DNA of 64,000 bases from Sphingomonas sp. Leaf357. Its GTDB lineage: Bacteria > Pseudomonadota > Alphaproteobacteria > Sphingomonadales > Sphingomonadaceae. Position 1 is the stretch's first letter. Every line of letters begins with the position of its first letter. A program made the position numbers and the translations under genes. The notes below the pieces were generated by a model. That model worked only from the letters and a program-made list of their open reading frames with translations. It was not told where the DNA came from and did not search any database. Below are positions 61,288 to 64,000 of this stretch, one piece after another. The stretch covers positions 304,001 to 368,000 of the forward strand of contig NZ_LMPM01000001.1 of the NCBI RefSeq assembly GCF_001423845.1. Reading direction: 5' to 3'.

Positions 61288-62169
61288 TCAGACGGTGAGC
61301 GTCACGCTCATCGTGATAATCTTCTCGCCGCCGACCGGCACCTCGAACACGCCGGGCTTGTCGCGGAATTCGCCGGCATAGCCTTGCGGGTCGGCGATGC
61401 CGTGCCAGGGTTCGACGCAGACGAACGCGGCGCCGGGCTTGGTCCAGATGCCGAGTCTGGGCGTATCGGGGAAGGCGATGTCGAGCGTGGGGGCGCCGAA
61501 CGCGCCATAGGTGACGGCCTGCGAAGCGACCGGATCCCAGATCAGCGCATCGTCGACGAACAGATCGTCGCGCAGGCGCAGCGTGCGGCCGTCGAGCGGG
61601 CTCTCGCGGGTGTCGGGCGCGATCGTGCCGTCGGCGGCGATCGTCTCGAGCGCTCCCGGCTCCTGCCGGCCGAACAGGATGCGATGCTTGTCGCGCTGCT
61701 CGCCGTACGGCAGCGGCCAGGCGAAGGCCGGGTGGAAGCCGAAACTGGCGGGCAGCGGCACGTCGCCGCGATTGGCGATCGTCGCGGTGATCGTCAGCGT
61801 CGCGCCTTCCAGCGCGTATTTCAGGTCGAGCGCGAAGGCGAAGGGGTAGCTCTTGCGGGTCGCGTCGCTGTCGGTGAGGCGCAGGACGACGTGATGCGCC
61901 TGATGCTCGATCACCTCGAAATCGCTGCGGCGGGCGAAGCCGTGCTTGTCCATCCTGTAGCTCTTGCCGTCGACCCGCAGCGTGTTGCCGCTGAGCGCAC
62001 CGACGATCGGGAACAGGATGGGGGCGTGGCCGGTCCAGAAAGCCGGATCGGCGTCCGTCATCAACTGCTTGCCGGACCTGTCGGTGAGCGAGGTGAGTTC
62101 GGCGCCATGATAGTTGATCCCGGCGGTGAGCTTGGGGGATTTGATCGTGATGAGGTTGGGTTCAGTCAT
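61288..62169 (-). CDS. aldose 1-epimerase family protein
   Basis: A 293-residue galactose-mutarotase-like beta-sandwich protein. The parts GAELTSLTDRSGKQLM, APILFPIVGAL, KHGFARRSDFEV, LPASFGFHPAFAWPL and VCVEPWHGIADPQGY follow the family layout, with His of GFH and HGFA positions as catalytic candidates. It would speed alpha/beta interconversion of a hexose; substrate is unassigned. The start is ATG 62169 (MTEPNLITIK); ATG 62175 adds two residues. It lies between repeats on both sides. Confidence 0.88.
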   Translation of the reverse strand: MTEPNLITIKSPKLTAGINYHGAELTSLTDRSGKQLMTDADPAFWTGHAPILFPIVGALSGNTLRVDGKSYRMDKHGFARRSDFEVIEHQAHHVVLRLTDSDATRKSYPFAFALDLKYALEGATLTITATIANRGDVPLPASFGFHPAFAWPLPYGEQRDKHRILFGRQEPGALETIAADGTIAPDTRESPLDGRTLRLRDDLFVDDALIWDPVASQAVTYGAFGAPTLDIAFPDTPRLGIWTKPGAAFVCVEPWHGIADPQGYAGEFRDKPGVFEVPVGGEKIITMSVTLTV

Positions 62170-62186
62170 GGGCATGGCCTAAAATG

Positions 62187-62293
62187 TGCTTCCCCGGCGA
62201 AGGCCGGGGTCCAGTCGCGATGCAGAAGGAAACGGCTGCTGCGCCCGATCATATCCACCTTTCCGACCGGGCCCCGGCCTTCGCCGGGAAGCA
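62187..62293. repeat. intergenic inverted repeat, CTTCCCCGGCG family
   Basis: GCTTCCCCGGCGAAGGCCGG and CGGCCTTCGCCGGGAAGCA face each other, with GGTCCAGTCG and CCGACCGGGCC inside. It matches 31550-31653. It lies between pheT and the epimerase gene on the minus strand. Confidence 0.8.
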
Positions 62294-62310
62294 GCCTCGG
62301 AGAGTTGGAA

Positions 62311-64000
62311 TCAGCCCCGCAACGTCGCCCCCAGCTTGACCGCCGCGGCGACGACCTTATCGGAGACCGCCTTCAACTCCTCGTCGGTGAAGCTCTTCGC
62401 GGTCGGCTGGAGCGTGATCTCGACGGCGAGGCTCTTCTTGCCCTCCATGCCGGCACCGGTGAAGACGTCGAACAGGCGGGCCGCGACGATATTCGTCTTG
62501 TCGGCCCCCTTGATCGCGCGGACGAGAGCATCGGCGGCGAGATCGGCGGGGACGACGAAGGCGAAGTCGCGCGTCACCGATTGCAGCGCGGGCGGCGTGT
62601 AGGCCGGGCGCATGAAGCCCCCCCCTTCCTTCAATGGCGCGCGTTTCGCAGGAAGCGCATCGAGATAGAGTTCGACCGCGGCGACCGGGCCGTCGAGGTC
62701 GAACGCCTTCAGCACGCTGGGGTGGACCATGCCGAAGGCGGCCAGCACCGTCTTCGGGCCGAGGCGGAGCGTGCCGGACTGGCCGGGGTGCCAGGCGTCG
62801 CCAGCTTCGCCCATCACCTGCAGGTTCTCCACCGGTGCTCCGGCGGCGGCGAGCAGGGCCAGCGCCTCGCCCTTGGCGTCGAACGCGTCGAATGCCGCCG
62901 CCTTGCCGCCGCGCCAGCCGCGCGGGCGGGACGATCCGGCGAGGACGACGCCCAACGTCGCGCGCTCCTTGTCGGCGAGATAGCGGCGGCCGATCTCGAA
63001 CAGGCGGACGCTGGTCGCGCCGCGCTTGAGATTGCGTTCCGCCGCCGCGAGCAGACCCGGCAGCAGCGACGGGCGCATGACCTTCAATTCCTCGCTGATC
63101 GGATTGGCGAGCGTCCAGGCCCCGCCACCGAACGGAGCGGCCTGCGTGTCGGACAGAAAGCTCCACGTCACGGCTTCATCGAGACCGCGCGCGGCGGCGG
63201 CGCGGCGGGCGCGGCGTTCGAGCTTCTGTTCGGGCGTGGCGGTAGGCTTGGCGACGCCGGGCAGGCGGGCAAGCGGGATCGACGGCACCTTGTCGATGCC
63301 TTCGATACGGATCACTTCCTCGACCAGATCGGCCGGGCCGTCGACGTCGCGACGCCAGGTCGGGACGGTGACCTGCCAGTTGCCATCGACGGTGAAGCCG
63401 AGGCTTTCGAGGATCGCCTGCTGCCGATCGGACGCGATGGCGAGGCCACCCAGGGTTTCGGCCAGCGACGGATCATAGGAGACGGTGCGCTGGTCCGTCG
63501 GCGGCGTGCCGGCGCGCGTGACTCCGCTCGCGGTGCCGCCGCAATGATCGAGTACGAGGCGCGTGGCGATGGCCAGACCGTCCTTGAGGAAGGCGGGATC
63601 GACGCCGCGTTCGAAGCGCTGCCGCGCATCGCTGGTGAGCGCGAGTTTCTGGCCGGTACGGGCGATCGCGTCGGGATCGAAGAAGGCGCATTCGATCAGC
63701 ACGTCGGTGGTCGCATCCGATACGCCGGATTCCTCGCCGCCCATGATCCCGCCGATATCGTGCACATGGGCGTCGTCGGCGATGACGGTCATCGTCGGAT
63801 CGAGCGTGTAGGTCTTGCCGTTGAGCGCCAGCACCTGTTCGCCGGCGACCGCCTTGCGCGCGACGAGGCCACCGCTGAGCTTGGCGCGATCATAGACGTG
63901 CAGCGGGCGACCGAGATCGACCGAGACGAAATTGGTGATGTCGACCAGCACCGAGATCGGCTTCTGCCCGATCGCGGTGAGATAGCGCGCCATCCAGGCC
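62311..64000 (-). CDS. pheT: phenylalanyl-tRNA synthetase beta subunit, C-terminal part (5' end outside window)
   Basis: The 563 residues present cover most of the B3/B4, B5 and catalytic-like modules. VLVDITNFVSVDLGRPLHVYDRAKL is the B3/B4 editing-domain start, VHDIGGIMGGEESGVSD follows, then LALTSDARQRFERGVDP, and ARARRAAAARGLDEAVTWSFLSD for the class II-like core. The anticodon-binding FDX-ACB domain ends TFTDEELKAVSDKVVAAAVK. The 5' end runs off the window, so no start is given. It charges tRNA-Phe together with pheS, presumably just outside. Confidence 0.96.
   Translation of the reverse strand, partial: AWMARYLTAIGQKPISVLVDITNFVSVDLGRPLHVYDRAKLSGGLVARKAVAGEQVLALNGKTYTLDPTMTVIADDAHVHDIGGIMGGEESGVSDATTDVLIECAFFDPDAIARTGQKLALTSDARQRFERGVDPAFLKDGLAIATRLVLDHCGGTASGVTRAGTPPTDQRTVSYDPSLAETLGGLAIASDRQQAILESLGFTVDGNWQVTVPTWRRDVDGPADLVEEVIRIEGIDKVPSIPLARLPGVAKPTATPEQKLERRARRAAAARGLDEAVTWSFLSDTQAAPFGGGAWTLANPISEELKVMRPSLLPGLLAAAERNLKRGATSVRLFEIGRRYLADKERATLGVVLAGSSRPRGWRGGKAAAFDAFDAKGEALALLAAAGAPVENLQVMGEAGDAWHPGQSGTLRLGPKTVLAAFGMVHPSVLKAFDLDGPVAAVELYLDALPAKRAPLKEGGGFMRPAYTPPALQSVTRDFAFVVPADLAADALVRAIKGADKTNIVAARLFDVFTGAGMEGKKSLAVEITLQPTAKSFTDEELKAVSDKVVAAAVKLGATLRG

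Noticed and set aside
1..64000. CRISPR array
   Set aside because: No regularly spaced short direct repeats with unique spacers were seen; the repeated units found are palindromes in gene gaps or satellite motifs.
1..64000. Insertion sequence or transposase
   Set aside because: No DDE, HUH or serine transposase was found; the only recombinase is the tyrosine integrase at 19322.

Overview
The window is high-GC chromosomal DNA from an alphaproteobacterium, most likely Sphingomonas or a close sphingomonad. This rests on gene content (PHA synthase and phasin, CarD, FdxA, CBP3-type cytochrome bc1 chaperone, DUF177, BamE, a SUV3-like helicase) and on intergenic inverted repeats of sphingomonad type. 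The genus is an inference; no rRNA or phylogenetic marker search was possible. Both ends are cut inside genes: topA on the left and pheT on the right, both on the minus strand.

Layout. 1-2.9 kb: topA 5' part, a TMEM175-like (DUF1211) membrane protein, and an arginase-fold protein lacking one canonical metal ligand. 2.9-20.4 kb: a 17.5-kb integrated element bounded by a perfect 20-bp direct repeat whose right copy overlaps the 3' end of an intact tRNA-Gln(CTG). It carries an integrase next to the tRNA, a P4-type primase/helicase, a repeat-rich candidate origin, an HK97-type head module (S78 prohead protease, S49 protease, major capsid protein), a 1373-aa tape-measure-like protein, an HK97 gp10-like protein, and an accessory/regulatory module. 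That last module has two membrane proteins with the same C-terminal motif, an RHH regulator, two proteins with Tat-like leaders and a MerR-like regulator. No large terminase, portal, tail tube, tail fibre or lysis gene is visible. This fits a capsid-encoding satellite or chromosomal island better than a complete prophage, and it is the most interesting object here.

20.5-44 kb is mostly housekeeping: ppx/gppA and rlmE; two orphan secreted or membrane proteins; rpoZ; a phospholipase D/cardiolipin-synthase-like enzyme; RidA; aminotransferase plus DUF2061; the PHA module phaC-phasin with twin operator-like palindromes; clpS; a VOC protein; the carD-fdxA-S4-helicase cluster; an M23 peptidase; a HerA-like ATPase; and a tightly overlapped minus-strand run of an NfrB-like glycosyltransferase, an NfrA-C-like protein, TauE/SafE and TIGR02186.

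44-64 kb: a giant alpha-2-macroglobulin and pbpC (periplasmic defence and repair pair), RcnB-like, BamE, the bc1 chaperone and DUF177 pair, a TetR-TonB receptor-MFS uptake locus, prfC, an aldose-1-epimerase-like protein and pheT. Several gene gaps hold 80-110 bp imperfect inverted repeats of at least three sequence families, and two of them read in frame into the neighbouring gene and create false N-terminal extensions.
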